64,000 nt of DNA from Pontibacter mangrovi (GTDB lineage: Bacteria > Bacteroidota > Bacteroidia > Cytophagales > Hymenobacteraceae). Positions 24,637 through 36,029 of this stretch are shown one piece after another. The notes beneath the pieces were generated by a model, which was not told the origin of the DNA, ran no database searches, and worked only from the letters and a program-made list of their open reading frames with translations. Numbering within the stretch: position 1 is the stretch's first letter; the number at the start of each line of letters is the position of its first letter. The stretch lies in assembly GCF_006385705.1 (NCBI RefSeq), contig NZ_VFRQ01000003.1, positions 186,001-250,000 on the forward strand, written 5' to 3'. The translations under genes and the position numbers were made by a program.

Positions 24637-24765
24637 AAGATAATTTTACTTTACTAGATATTCTATATTGTTGTTTTACTATATTCTATAAGGTAAACGC
24701 TAAAATTGTATACGATAGTATATGGATAACCGTCAGATATTTGGTTTACCCTCTTCTAATAAACA

Positions 24766-24796
24766 AAAAAGAGGCCAAATTCGTTGGCCTCTTTTT
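24766..24796 (-). terminator. hsp20 terminator
   Basis: The stem AAAAAGAGGCCAA / TTGGCCTCTTTTT with a 5-base loop and T runs on both strands lies 14 bases beyond the Hsp20 stop. Confidence 0.9.
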
Positions 24797-24810
24797 GCTA
24801 ATGCTTTTAT

Positions 24811-25311
24811 TTACGCTTTTTTGGCGCTGCTGCTTCCGGCAAGTTCTTTTTCTTTTTTCTTGCCTTCTGTTTCTGCCCCGGACGCGATGCTGATCTGGCG
24901 CTTCATCACCTTTTTCTCGTCTTTCGGGATGCTAACCAGCAGGATACCGTCTTTGAACTCGGCTGTAATTTTGTCTGGGTTCACGTTGTCGGGCAGGTAA
25001 AAGGTTCTGCTAAACGAGCCGTATTGCGTTTCCAGCATGTGGTAGCGGCGGTTCTCCTCCTTCTTCTCCAGCTTGCGCTCACCGGTTATGGTCAGCCTTC
25101 CTTCCTGAAAATCAATGGAAATATCCTCCTTCTTCACGCCTGGCAACGCCGCCTCTATCTCAAAGCCGCGCTCTGTCTCGCAGGCGTCTACGTGCGGGGT
25201 AAAGCCGGAAATATTCTTGGAGTTTACAGACTCGTTAAAGAACCTGTCCAGCATTGCGCTAAATGTGTTGGGCATGTTTTCGTTCATGCCGTTGTATCTT
25301 GTAAGTGCCAT
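24811..25311 (-). CDS. Small heat-shock protein, Hsp20/alpha-crystallin family
   Basis: A 166-residue ATP-independent holdase chaperone. The alpha-crystallin domain (about 40-145) runs from 'FTPHVDACETERGFEIEAALPGVKKEDISIDFQEGRLTITGERK' to 'DGILLVSIPKDEKK'. The C-terminal tail is Lys/Ser-rich and lacks an obvious I-x-I motif. ATG 25311 (MALTRYNG) is the start, since it is preceded by AAGGAGG at a 6-base spacing. Such a strong Shine-Dalgarno sequence is uncommon in this phylum. Confidence 0.95.
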   Translation of the reverse strand: MALTRYNGMNENMPNTFSAMLDRFFNESVNSKNISGFTPHVDACETERGFEIEAALPGVKKEDISIDFQEGRLTITGERKLEKKEENRRYHMLETQYGSFSRTFYLPDNVNPDKITAEFKDGILLVSIPKDEKKVMKRQISIASGAETEGKKKEKELAGSSSAKKA

Positions 25312-25464
25312 TTTATACCTCCTTTTTAATTGCTGTTCTTGATTCACAAACACAGTATCGTAAAAACCATACCAACAGAATCATCATGTAAAAACATGAA
25401 ATAATGTCATTAAACAAAGCATTCAAAAAGGCAATAGGCTGACTGTTTTACAGTTAAGGCATAC

Positions 25465-26259
25465 TTAATAGGTAATACTGGCAGTTTCTGGTGCACGGCC
25501 AAAGGCATATTTCAGCTCCAGCCCCACCACCGGTGTTATGCGGTTGCGCTTGGTTCTGTAGCCATCCTGCTGCAGTTGCCCCTGATCGTCATATATAGGC
25601 GGTATCTCTACATAATAGTAATCGGTCTGGCGCATAAAGTATGGATTGATGCGCAGCTTCTCCGTCAGCTCATAGTTCAGGCCCAGGCGCAGGCGGGTAC
25701 GGTCAATGGTGCGCTCTTGGGCGCGGCCCTCATACGCCTTGCCCAGATTGGAGCGGAGCATGGCCTCATAGTTTATACTTGGGGTGATGAACCTGCTTCC
25801 CAGCGGCAGGCGCTTGCCCAGCTCCGCCGAAAGCCTGAAGCGCCCAAAGGCATCCATGCTTTCCTGGTCTACATACTCGAATAGCAGCTGCTTGTTAAAG
25901 TATAAGCCTTTCACCTGGCCGTTGTGGCGCAGAAACAGCGTGTAAAACATTGTTTTGGGATAGTCCTCGATGGCATAGCGCAGCAGGGCTCCGCCGCGCC
26001 AGTGCTCCGACAGCACATGCTCATACCCTACGCTCAACTCTATCCGCTCAAAGCTGCTCAGCAGGCCGGAGTCTTTCAGGTCGTTAAAGTCACTGTCAGT
26101 GTTGATGCGGTAGCCGTTGCGAAAGAACACCTGCCCCTCCTCGCCCACGCCAAGGCTCACCTGCAGCTCCGGCCAAACGGAGGTTGGCGCGGTAACCTTG
26201 CTCTGCGCCTGCGCCAGCGCTGGCAGAAGTAGCAGTAGTATAACGTATAGTTTTTTCAT
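25465..26259 (-). CDS. DUF2490-like outer-membrane protein
   Basis: A 264-residue protein with a signal peptide (MKKLYVILLLLLPALAQAQS), then a barrel-like series of strands (GYEHVLSEHWRGGALLRYAIEDYPKTMFYTLFLRHNGQV, GKRLPLGSRFITPSINYEAMLRSN, RLRLGLNYELTEKLRINPYFMRQTDYYY). It ends 'VVGLELKYAFGRAPETASITY'. This resembles DUF2490 family proteins, whose role is unknown. ATG 26259 is preferred because the signal peptide starts there. It is a single gene. Confidence 0.8.
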   Translation of the reverse strand: MKKLYVILLLLLPALAQAQSKVTAPTSVWPELQVSLGVGEEGQVFFRNGYRINTDSDFNDLKDSGLLSSFERIELSVGYEHVLSEHWRGGALLRYAIEDYPKTMFYTLFLRHNGQVKGLYFNKQLLFEYVDQESMDAFGRFRLSAELGKRLPLGSRFITPSINYEAMLRSNLGKAYEGRAQERTIDRTRLRLGLNYELTEKLRINPYFMRQTDYYYVEIPPIYDDQGQLQQDGYRTKRNRITPVVGLELKYAFGRAPETASITY

Positions 26260-26366
26260 AGTTGTTGCGTTTCTGTTTGAAGGAATGCTCATCCCCTATT
26301 TACCAATCATTACCCTTGGGAGGGGCAGGGGTGGATCAGTCTATGGCCAGGATTCTTTAACCGGAC

Positions 26367-27557
26367 CTATCCCTCCAGCTCCTGCAGCGCCACCCACGCC
26401 ATTAAACCAATGCCTGTCTCCAGGGCGGCTTCATCAATATCAAACGTTGGGGTATGCACGCCGGAGGTAATGCCGCGCTCCTCGTTCCGGGTACCGAGGC
26501 GGTAGAAACAGGCTGGCACCTGCTGGGTGTAGTAGGCAAAGTCCTCGGCTCCCATCCACAGGTCCAGGTCCACCACATTCTCGGTCCCTAAGTAGGCCTC
26601 TGCGGCCTTGCGGGCTATACTTGTCACCGCAGGGTCGTTTTGCAGGAAAGGATAGCCGAACTTAATATCGATGTCGCAGCTGCCGCCCATACTTGCGCAG
26701 AGGCCCTCGGCCAGTTGCTTTATTTTCTGGTGCGCCTCCTTGCGCCATACTTCGTTCATGGTCCGGAAGGTGCCTTCCAGCTTCACCTCGTTAGGTATGA
26801 CGTTGGTGGCACCCTTTGCCTCTACTTTGCCAAACGACAGCACCGTGGGCACCTTTGGGCTGGCATGGCGGCTCACGATCTGCTGCAGCGCCACAATCAG
26901 GTGAGAGGCGATCAGCACCGGGTCTATGTTCATCTCGGGCATGGCCGCGTGGCCGCCTTTGCCTTTCACGGTGATGTAGATCTCATCGGCGCTAGCCATG
27001 TACATGCCCGAACGGAAGCCTACCTTACCGGCAGGCAGCATCGGGAACACGTGCTGGCCGATCATACTTGCCGGCGCCGGGTTCTGCAGCACGCCCTCCT
27101 TTATCATCAGAGAGGCCCCTCCCGGAAACTTCTCCTCGCCGGGCTGAAACACCAGCTTCACCGTCCCCTCAAACTCCTTGCGTAGTTCCTGCAGTATACG
27201 CGCCGTACCCAGCACCGAGGCCGTGTGCACATCGTGCCCGCAGGCGTGCATCACGCCCTCGTTCTTTGATTTGTACGCCACCTCGTTTGCCTCCACAATG
27301 GGCAGGGCATCCAGATCAGCTCGCAGCGCTATGGTTTTCTTCTCCGGGTTCTTTCCTTTTATCAGTGCCACCAAACCAGTGTTAGCCATACTTTCGGCCT
27401 CTATGCCATACGTTGCAAGCTCCTGTTTTACGTAGGCGGCGGTGTTGTGCTCCTCAAACGATAGCTCCGGGTTGGCGTGGATGTGGCGGCGCACCTGCAC
27501 CGTTTCGGGTGCATAGGCCTGGGCAAGTTGTTTTATACTATCTATGGATATCGACAT
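26367..27557 (-). CDS. M20-family amidohydrolase (aminoacylase/hippurate hydrolase-like)
   Basis: A 396-residue metallo-hydrolase that cleaves amide bonds of N-acylated amino acids. Metal-binding regions are 'ALRADLDALPIVEANEVAYKSKNEGVMHACGHDVHTAS' (Cys-Gly-His-Asp core) and 'KLVFQPGEEKFPGGA'. The lid domain includes 'GKGGHAAMPEMNIDPVLIASHLIVALQQIVSRHASP'. Late motifs are 'DLDLWMGAEDFAYYTQQVPACFYRLG'. ATG 27557 is chosen over an upstream start with no conserved residues. The natural substrate is not determined by context. Confidence 0.94.
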   Translation of the reverse strand: MSISIDSIKQLAQAYAPETVQVRRHIHANPELSFEEHNTAAYVKQELATYGIEAESMANTGLVALIKGKNPEKKTIALRADLDALPIVEANEVAYKSKNEGVMHACGHDVHTASVLGTARILQELRKEFEGTVKLVFQPGEEKFPGGASLMIKEGVLQNPAPASMIGQHVFPMLPAGKVGFRSGMYMASADEIYITVKGKGGHAAMPEMNIDPVLIASHLIVALQQIVSRHASPKVPTVLSFGKVEAKGATNVIPNEVKLEGTFRTMNEVWRKEAHQKIKQLAEGLCASMGGSCDIDIKFGYPFLQNDPAVTSIARKAAEAYLGTENVVDLDLWMGAEDFAYYTQQVPACFYRLGTRNEERGITSGVHTPTFDIDEAALETGIGLMAWVALQELEG

Positions 27558-27660
27558 AGTATCATTTGTTAAAACTGTACTTCCGATAGCTATACCAGCG
27601 CAGGGCTGCGCAGCATGGCGGTAAAACAAGGTAGCGATTATACTGCATCACATCAAACAT

Positions 27661-27695
27661 AAAAAGCGTTGCAGCTCTTACACCGCAACGCTTTT
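27661..27695 (-). terminator. Terminator of the deoC/SPOR operon
   Basis: The stem AAAAGCGTTGC / GCAACGCTTTT has a 12-base loop and continues on the - strand into TTTATG. It lies 22 bases beyond the SPOR-like gene. Confidence 0.85.
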
Positions 27696-27716
27696 AAAGC
27701 TTTTGCCTTGCAATTG

Positions 27717-28232
27717 CTATTGCTTCCGGATGTTGATCTTATCCTGCACGATCTGCGCGTTCGGGATAAGGTCGGAGATCTGGTTGAGCACCTGCTGTGC
27801 CTCCACGCGGTTAAAGAAATCGCCGACCAACAGGCGGAAGTTTGGCTGCTGGTAGGTCAGGTAGTCCTGCACGTCGGGCACCCTGGTGATGATAGCTTTA
27901 CGCAGGTCCATGACGGTTTGGCGCTGCGAGCCGTTATAGGCCAGAATGCGGTAGCCCTGCGCGTACCGGATGTTCTTGTTCACGCTGGCCACAGTGTCCA
28001 TCAGCACGGCCACTTGCCTGTTGTTATGCAGTTTCGGCTCTACGTAGGCTACGGGAGCGGTTTCCTCTACCTCATACGTTGGCCGGTACGGGCTCAGGTC
28101 TTCCATGGCCTTCTCTGTTTTGCCGGAGCCTACTTTTGCCTCGCTGCCCACGCGGCCGCTGCCTTTGGAGGATGTACAAGACACGCCCGCCATCACGAGC
28201 AAAGCCAATAATAAATTAAGTATTCTGTTCAT
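27717..28232 (-). CDS. SPOR-domain-like lipoprotein
   Basis: A 171-residue protein with a lipoprotein-type signal (MNRILNLLLALLVMAGVSC, Cys19), a Gly/Ser/Lys-rich linker, and a C-terminal region (about 85-170) resembling SPOR: 'GYRILAYNGSQRQTVMDLRKAIITRVPDVQDYLTYQQPNFRLLVGDFFNRVEAQQVLNQI'. SPOR domains bind denuded septal peptidoglycan. The gene overlaps the end of deoC by 17 bases and so is translationally coupled to it, an association that is not functionally obvious. Confidence 0.85.
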   Translation of the reverse strand: MNRILNLLLALLVMAGVSCTSSKGSGRVGSEAKVGSGKTEKAMEDLSPYRPTYEVEETAPVAYVEPKLHNNRQVAVLMDTVASVNKNIRYAQGYRILAYNGSQRQTVMDLRKAIITRVPDVQDYLTYQQPNFRLLVGDFFNRVEAQQVLNQISDLIPNAQIVQDKINIRKQ

Positions 28233-28887
28233 GTGTTACTATTTGAATGCTGGCCGAGCAGCCTAACCTATCAGCCCCTGCCTTTATCAATGCTTCGGCC
28301 TCTGCCGCCGACCGGATGCCGCCGGAGGCTTTTATCTTCATGCGGCTTGAAAGGATGCGGCGCATCAGCTTTATGTGCTCTACTTTGGCTCCGCCTGATG
28401 CAAAGCCTGTGGATGTTTTAACGAAGTCGGCGCCGGCGCTAGTACAAATGCTGCACGCTTTCGTGATTTCCTCGTCGGTCAGCAGGGCCGTTTCGATGAT
28501 CACTTTGAGTTCCGCTTCCTTCATGTGGCAGAATTTGGCCAGGTCACTCAGCTCGTTCTCCACCTCCTTATACTTGCCGGACTTGAAGTATGAGATGTTC
28601 ATCACCACATCGATCTCGTTGGCGCCATCCTCTATGGCCTGGTGCGTTTCCAGGAACTTCACCTTGTGGTGCTGGTACCCCAGCGGAAAGCCTATGACAG
28701 TGGCTACCTTTACCTGTGTGCCCACTCCCAGCCTTTCGCGGGCCTGCTGCACGTAGCAAGGTGGCACGCATACCGCGGCGAAGCCATAGTTGCGGGCCTC
28801 GTCGCATAGCTGCTGTACCTGATCGGCTGTCGCGTCGGGGCGCAGCAGCGTGTGGTCTATGTAAGAGGCAATGTCTTCTCCTGCCAT
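28216..28887 (-). CDS. deoC: Deoxyribose-phosphate aldolase
   Basis: A 223-residue class I aldolase splitting 2-deoxyribose-5-phosphate into acetaldehyde and glyceraldehyde-3-phosphate in nucleoside salvage. Conserved segments are 'IDHTLLRPDAT', 'AVCVPPCYV', 'IGFPLGYQ..KVKFLETHQAIEDGANEIDVVMNI', the Schiff-base Lys in 'ADFVKTSTGFASGGA' and 'KASGGIRSAAEAEALIKAGADRLGCS'. ATG 28887 is preferred over an upstream TTG. It overlaps the SPOR-like gene downstream. Confidence 0.96.
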   Translation of the reverse strand: MAGEDIASYIDHTLLRPDATADQVQQLCDEARNYGFAAVCVPPCYVQQARERLGVGTQVKVATVIGFPLGYQHHKVKFLETHQAIEDGANEIDVVMNISYFKSGKYKEVENELSDLAKFCHMKEAELKVIIETALLTDEEITKACSICTSAGADFVKTSTGFASGGAKVEHIKLMRRILSSRMKIKASGGIRSAAEAEALIKAGADRLGCSASIQIVTHEQNT

Positions 28888-28963
28888 ATCTGTAGACAAA
28901 AGATGTTAGACGTAAGATCATTGATTCTCTTACACCTAACACCTTTAAAGTTATTTCAAGAAT

Positions 28964-29005
28964 AAGTGCCGGCAGCACCCAAGCAAGTTGAGCGCTGCCG
29001 GCACT
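28964..29005 (-). terminator. secA terminator
   Basis: The perfect 12-bp stem AGTGCCGGCAGC / GCTGCCGGCACT has an 18-base loop, followed on the - strand by TATTCTTG. The T-run is poor, but its position just past the secA stop supports the call. Confidence 0.7.
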
Positions 29006-29010
29006 CTGTT

Positions 29011-32385
<3,375 letters not shown>

Positions 32386-32430
32386 CTGTATAGGCTGTTC
32401 TTAAATGAAATCTTCTGTTCGCAATATCGT

Positions 32431-32438
32431 CAAAAATA
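32431..32438 (-). promoter_or_regulatory. -7 box of secA
   Basis: TATTTTTG on the - strand fits TAnnTTTG and lies 45 bases upstream of the secA ATG. The -33 region has only TTAG at a plausible distance. Confidence 0.5.
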
Positions 32439-32687
32439 GCTGTTTTTCCGATATTTCTAACGTTCTGCACTAAAACAATACCAGAACAAGGAATGCCTGG
32501 CGCATCTGCCATATTTACCGACAAAGTATAGCTGTTTTACTATTTATTACTTCAGCGTTTAATAGGCTATGCCATAATAGGTAACATGTGGCAGAGTGGC
32601 AGAAGTTCGTTTTGGAGGGAGGTTATACTTTCGCTTTCCTGGTTATACTTGTTAGCTACTGATCCTCAGGTTCTACTTTCCCCTCCT

Positions 32688-33155
32688 GGCGTAAGTCTTC
32701 AGACTTGTGTCCTATCATGATGTTGAGGTTGCAACTCAACTGGCTTGAAAAGTCATACTTTGTGCTTTGGCTATACGTCTCAGTTTTCTCTGGCGCCCCG
32801 AAGGCTTTCAGGGTGCCTTTATACTTTAGCCGCCGCTTCCTGCCCTTTTCTGGCGCAAGCGTCCGCTTGTGCCTCGTATAGCCACGGTTTCCCGCAACTG
32901 GAGCCAAGCTATCCTTTCTAACTTCCGTTCATCCTAAGTCTTACAAAGGCTACAGTTTCATTTCATGCTTGGCTCGCTCCTAGCCCGCGAGGCCTCCCCA
33001 AAATGCTTCGGGGTAAACTAATTCCCGCTCGGCGCTGGGAGCTTTTCCTGCCGGGGGGAGGGGCCTCACAGAAAAACTGGGATAAGGTTCGATAGCTATT
33101 ATCCTGGCTATGGAACAAGTATAATTCCCCTCCTCGGAGGGGCCAGGGGTGGGTT
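32688..33155 (-). repeat. Mosaic intergenic repeat, copy C
   Basis: The 915-base stretch between secA and the next gene has no credible coding region. Read on the - strand, its modules run: C-rich module (33155-33123), a GGGAGC/CTCCC region, the GAGGCCTC block (around 32995), the 59-nt block (32945-32887) and the hairpin module (32873-32852). A second, diverged hairpin of the same type lies at 32688-32711 (GGCGTAAGTC-TTCA-GACTTGTGTC). The remaining part, 32439-32687, shows only three TATACTT motifs. From 33156 to 33300 there is a C-rich fragment near 33215. Confidence 0.85.
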
Positions 33156-33300
33156 CATACTTTTGCTGATAATGCCCGCAGCCATAAAACTTATACTTCA
33201 GCTAAAGCAATTACAGCCTCCCCTCTTAAATCAAGGAGGCGCCAGAGGTGGTTGGATCTAGCTATCCCTCCAAACTACAGCAGCAGCGAAAATACCCCCC

Positions 33301-33816
33301 CTAAAACACCTTCTGAAACTCCACCACGTCTTCCCAGCCATCTAATGTACGCAGCCACTCCTTCCGCAAGCCTACCTTTGTGAAACCAGCCTGGGCGAAG
33401 AGATTTATACTTGGTAGGTTAGAGGCGGTAACGGAGCAGTAGACCTGGTGCAGTTGCAGCTTAGTTTGGCAGTAGTCGAGCAGCAGGTGCAGGGCTTCTC
33501 GGGCGTGGCCGTTACCGCGGTGATCGGCAAGTATGACTATGCCTATACCGGCACGTCGGTGCAGCGGGTCGAAATCGAACAGATCGATGGCGCCGATGGC
33601 TTCATCGCTGCTGTTGCAGATAACCAGGCGCAGCTGCTTTACGGTGTAGATATCGAGGGCGGCATTCTCCAGGTAAGCCTCCAGCACAAACTTAGAGTAG
33701 GGCGCAAGGGTGTTGCCCACGTGCCACACGGATGTGTCGTTCTCCAGCGAGTACAGGAAATCCAGGTCGGTTGGCTCAAGTGCGCGTAGGTAGGTTTGAT
33801 CTGCTTTCAGGAACAC
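33301..33816 (-). CDS. GNAT acetyltransferase (SpeG/RimJ-like)
   Basis: A 171-residue acetyltransferase. The N-terminus 'LRALEPTDLDFLYSLENDTSVWHVGNTLAPYSKFVLEAYLENA' and 'DLFDFDPLHRRAGIGIVILADHRGNGHAREALHLLLDYC' (acetyl-CoA loop RRAGIG..RGNGHA) are typical of the spermidine/protein acetyltransferase subgroup. It ends 'LFAQAGFTKVGLRKEWLRTLDGWEDVVEFQKVF'. The start is GTG with no ATG close by. Substrate unknown. Confidence 0.88.
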   Translation of the reverse strand: MFLKADQTYLRALEPTDLDFLYSLENDTSVWHVGNTLAPYSKFVLEAYLENAALDIYTVKQLRLVICNSSDEAIGAIDLFDFDPLHRRAGIGIVILADHRGNGHAREALHLLLDYCQTKLQLHQVYCSVTASNLPSINLFAQAGFTKVGLRKEWLRTLDGWEDVVEFQKVF

Positions 33817-33857
33817 AGGTTTATACTTTTATACTTGCATCAAGCTACAAAAAAGAA

Positions 33858-33892
33858 AAGACTTCCGACAATTTATACTTGCCGGAAGTCTT
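33858..33892. terminator. Terminator-like hairpin in the dapF-acetyltransferase spacer
   Basis: The stem AAGACTTCCG / CGGAAGTCTT (10 bp) has T-rich sequence on both sides. It sits between the acetyltransferase start and the repeat region downstream of dapF, so it could end dapF transcription. Confidence 0.6.
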
Positions 33893-33918
33893 GTTTTATA
33901 GTTGTTCACTTGGAGCTG

Positions 33919-34169
33919 TCATCCCCCTGCCCCCTTTGAAGGTAGGGTCGTTTCATTCTAAAAAATAGCCCCAATAATTACTGTCATTCTGTAAAGAAAC
34001 TTGGTAGAAAGTTTGATAAGCTGTTGCTACTGGCTCACAAGATCCTTTCAGGATGACAAAAAAGAGAGAACTTACGGCCCTCCCTTAAAAGGGGACTTTT
34101 CTGCTAATGTATGGTAATTAAAAATTACACTTGTCGGGTGCCCCCCTTTGAAGGGGGCAGGGGGATGAT
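33919..34169. repeat. Inverted C-rich modules flanking a dyad repeat
   Basis: Part of a 377-base gene-free stretch. TCATCCCCCTGCCCCCTTTG starts at 33919 and its inverted copy CTTTGAAGGGGGCAGGGGGA ends near 34167. Between them an imperfect dyad pairs TGTCATTCTG (near 33982) with CAGGATGACA (near 34052). The outer modules are the same as the second module of repeat copies B and D. The unit looks like a small non-coding element of about 250 bases. Confidence 0.65.
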
Positions 34170-34193
34170 TTACGATTGCTGAAAACCTCTACT

Positions 34194-34970
34194 TTAAACG
34201 GTGATGCTGCCGGTAAACACCAGCCTGGCCGGGCCGATGAGGTAGATATACTTAAAGCTGCCGTCCGGGTTTCTTTCAAAAGACACCCGCAGTTCGCCGC
34301 CCAGCACTTTCACTTTTACCGGGCTCTCCATACCTCTCATGCCTGCCACCAGCGCTGCGGCCGTTACGCCGGTTCCGCACGACAAAGTTTCGTCTTCCAC
34401 CCCGCGCTCGTAGGTGCGCACGAAGATCTCGTCTTCCGAAAGGCGCTGCACAAAATTCACGTTGGTGCCCACAGCCTTAAAGCGCTCGTTGTAGCGGATG
34501 CCGCGGCCTTCTTCGTACACATCCAAATTCTCCACGTCGTCTACAAAACGGATATAGTGCGGCGAGCCGGTGTTCAGGTAGTAATCCTCCTCTATCTTCT
34601 CCACGCCCTGCACATCGCTCATCTTCAGGTGGATTTCCTCGCGCTCTATACTTGCCTGGTGCTCACCGTCGGCGGCCAGGAAGCAGGCCACGTCCTCTAT
34701 CACGCCCAGCTGCTTGGCAAAACGGACTGTGCAGCGCGCACCGTTTCCGCACATGGAGCCCAGGCGCCCGTCGGCGTTGAAGTATACCATCTCGAAGTCG
34801 TAATCCGGGTGGTCCTGCAGAAGTATAAGCCCGTCGGCACCGATGCCCATGCGGCGGTCGCAGAGGTGCTTTACCAAGGCTTCATCGTCTGCCGGGAAAT
34901 TAAGCTTGCGGTTATCAACCATCACGAAGTCGTTGCCCGTGCCCTGGTATTTATAAAAGCTGATTGCCAT
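34194..34970 (-). CDS. dapF: Diaminopimelate epimerase
   Basis: A 258-residue cofactor-free epimerase converting LL- to meso-diaminopimelate for peptidoglycan and lysine. The two catalytic cysteines lie in 'MCGNGARCTVRFAKQLG' and 'LSCGTGVTAAALVAG'. The N-terminal 'FYKYQGTGNDFVMVDNR' and middle 'GTNVNFVQ' are diagnostic. The start is ATG 34970. It is divergent from the rRNA methyltransferase gene, with 107 bases between them. Confidence 0.98.
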   Translation of the reverse strand: MAISFYKYQGTGNDFVMVDNRKLNFPADDEALVKHLCDRRMGIGADGLILLQDHPDYDFEMVYFNADGRLGSMCGNGARCTVRFAKQLGVIEDVACFLAADGEHQASIEREEIHLKMSDVQGVEKIEEDYYLNTGSPHYIRFVDDVENLDVYEEGRGIRYNERFKAVGTNVNFVQRLSEDEIFVRTYERGVEDETLSCGTGVTAAALVAGMRGMESPVKVKVLGGELRVSFERNPDGSFKYIYLIGPARLVFTGSITV

Positions 34971-35077
34971 ATCGCTGTAACAAATAAATGGGCGGCTGCG
35001 TGCCTTTTTAAGGTTAGGCGGATAATGCGTAATTTTACCGCTAACCGGCCACTGCGCCAGAAATAAACGACAAAGAT

Positions 35078-35971
35078 ATGTATTCCTTTTTAACTACAGA
35101 AAACTGGGCCGATTACGAGTTGGTGGATTCCGGAAATTTTGAGAAGCTGGAGCGGTTTGGCCAGTACTACGTGGCGCGCCCTGAGCCTCAGGCCATTTGG
35201 GACAAGCACCTGCCCGAGCAGGAGTGGCAGCGCATGGCCAATGCCGTATTTACCCGCGACAAAGGCAGCCAGGAAAAGGGCCAGTGGAAACTGAAGAAAG
35301 GGATGCCGGAGCAGTGGTTCATCAACTATAAGTATAACGACCTGAAGCTACGTTTCCGCCTCGGTTTGTCATCATTTAAGCATGTGGGTTTGTTTCCGGA
35401 GCAGGACGCTAACTGGAAGTTTATCTACGACACCACCAAAAAGCTGAAGACGCCGCAGCCGAAAGTGCTGAACATGTTTGCCTACACCGGTGCCGCCACC
35501 CTGGCCGCTAAAGCCGCCGGCGCCGACGTCACCCACCTCGACTCTATCAAACAAGTCAACTTCTGGGCCCGCGACAACATGGAGGCCAGCAACCTCAACA
35601 ACGTGCGCTGGATTGTGGAAGACGCCATGAAATATGCCCGCCGCGAAGTAAAACGGGGCAACAAGTATAACGGCATCATCCTGGACCCACCCAGCTACGG
35701 CCGCGGCCCAAACGGTGAGAAGTGGCAGTTGGAGAACGAGCTGAACGAGATGATCAAACTCTGCCGCGAGATGCTCGATGGCACTGACTATTTCTTGCTC
35801 ATCAACCTCTACTCCATGGGTTTCTCGGCCATGGTACTCGACAATCTGATGCGCGATACGTTTGGGGACAGAGTGAAAAACGAGGAACTGGGCGAGTTGT
35901 ACTTGTTGGACGGTGGAGACAGAAGGCTACCACTTGGGACGTTCTTTCGGTTTAGTTCGGTGGGGAAGTAA
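35078..35971 (+). CDS. Class I SAM-dependent rRNA methyltransferase (RlmI/RlmK-like)
   Basis: A 297-residue methyltransferase. The S-adenosylmethionine site is 'VLNMFAYTGAATLAAKAAGADVTHLDSIKQVNFWARDNMEASNL', and the catalytic loop is 'GIILDPPSYGRGPNGEKW' (DPPSY). This is the catalytic half of the RlmI/RlmK type, here with an N-terminal beta-rich region instead of a full PUA domain. It probably methylates 23S rRNA, with the target base unproven. Confidence 0.9.
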   Translation: MYSFLTTENWADYELVDSGNFEKLERFGQYYVARPEPQAIWDKHLPEQEWQRMANAVFTRDKGSQEKGQWKLKKGMPEQWFINYKYNDLKLRFRLGLSSFKHVGLFPEQDANWKFIYDTTKKLKTPQPKVLNMFAYTGAATLAAKAAGADVTHLDSIKQVNFWARDNMEASNLNNVRWIVEDAMKYARREVKRGNKYNGIILDPPSYGRGPNGEKWQLENELNEMIKLCREMLDGTDYFLLINLYSMGFSAMVLDNLMRDTFGDRVKNEELGELYLLDGGDRRLPLGTFFRFSSVGK

Positions 35972-36029
35972 GACTTAGAGTATTCAAGAATTTGCAAACA
36001 CTGTTATAGGTCCAACTTTGGGTAAGCTC

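Noticed and set aside
28903..28940. Inverted repeat GTTAGACGTAAG-type near deoC
   Set aside because: 10 of 12 bases pair, but similar GTAAGA strings are scattered in several spacers; not enough for a defined site.
32656..32907. 83-aa open frame on the - strand beside secA
   Set aside because: It lies inside repeat copy C and the adjacent hairpin, shows no conserved frame in the sister copies, and has no domain.
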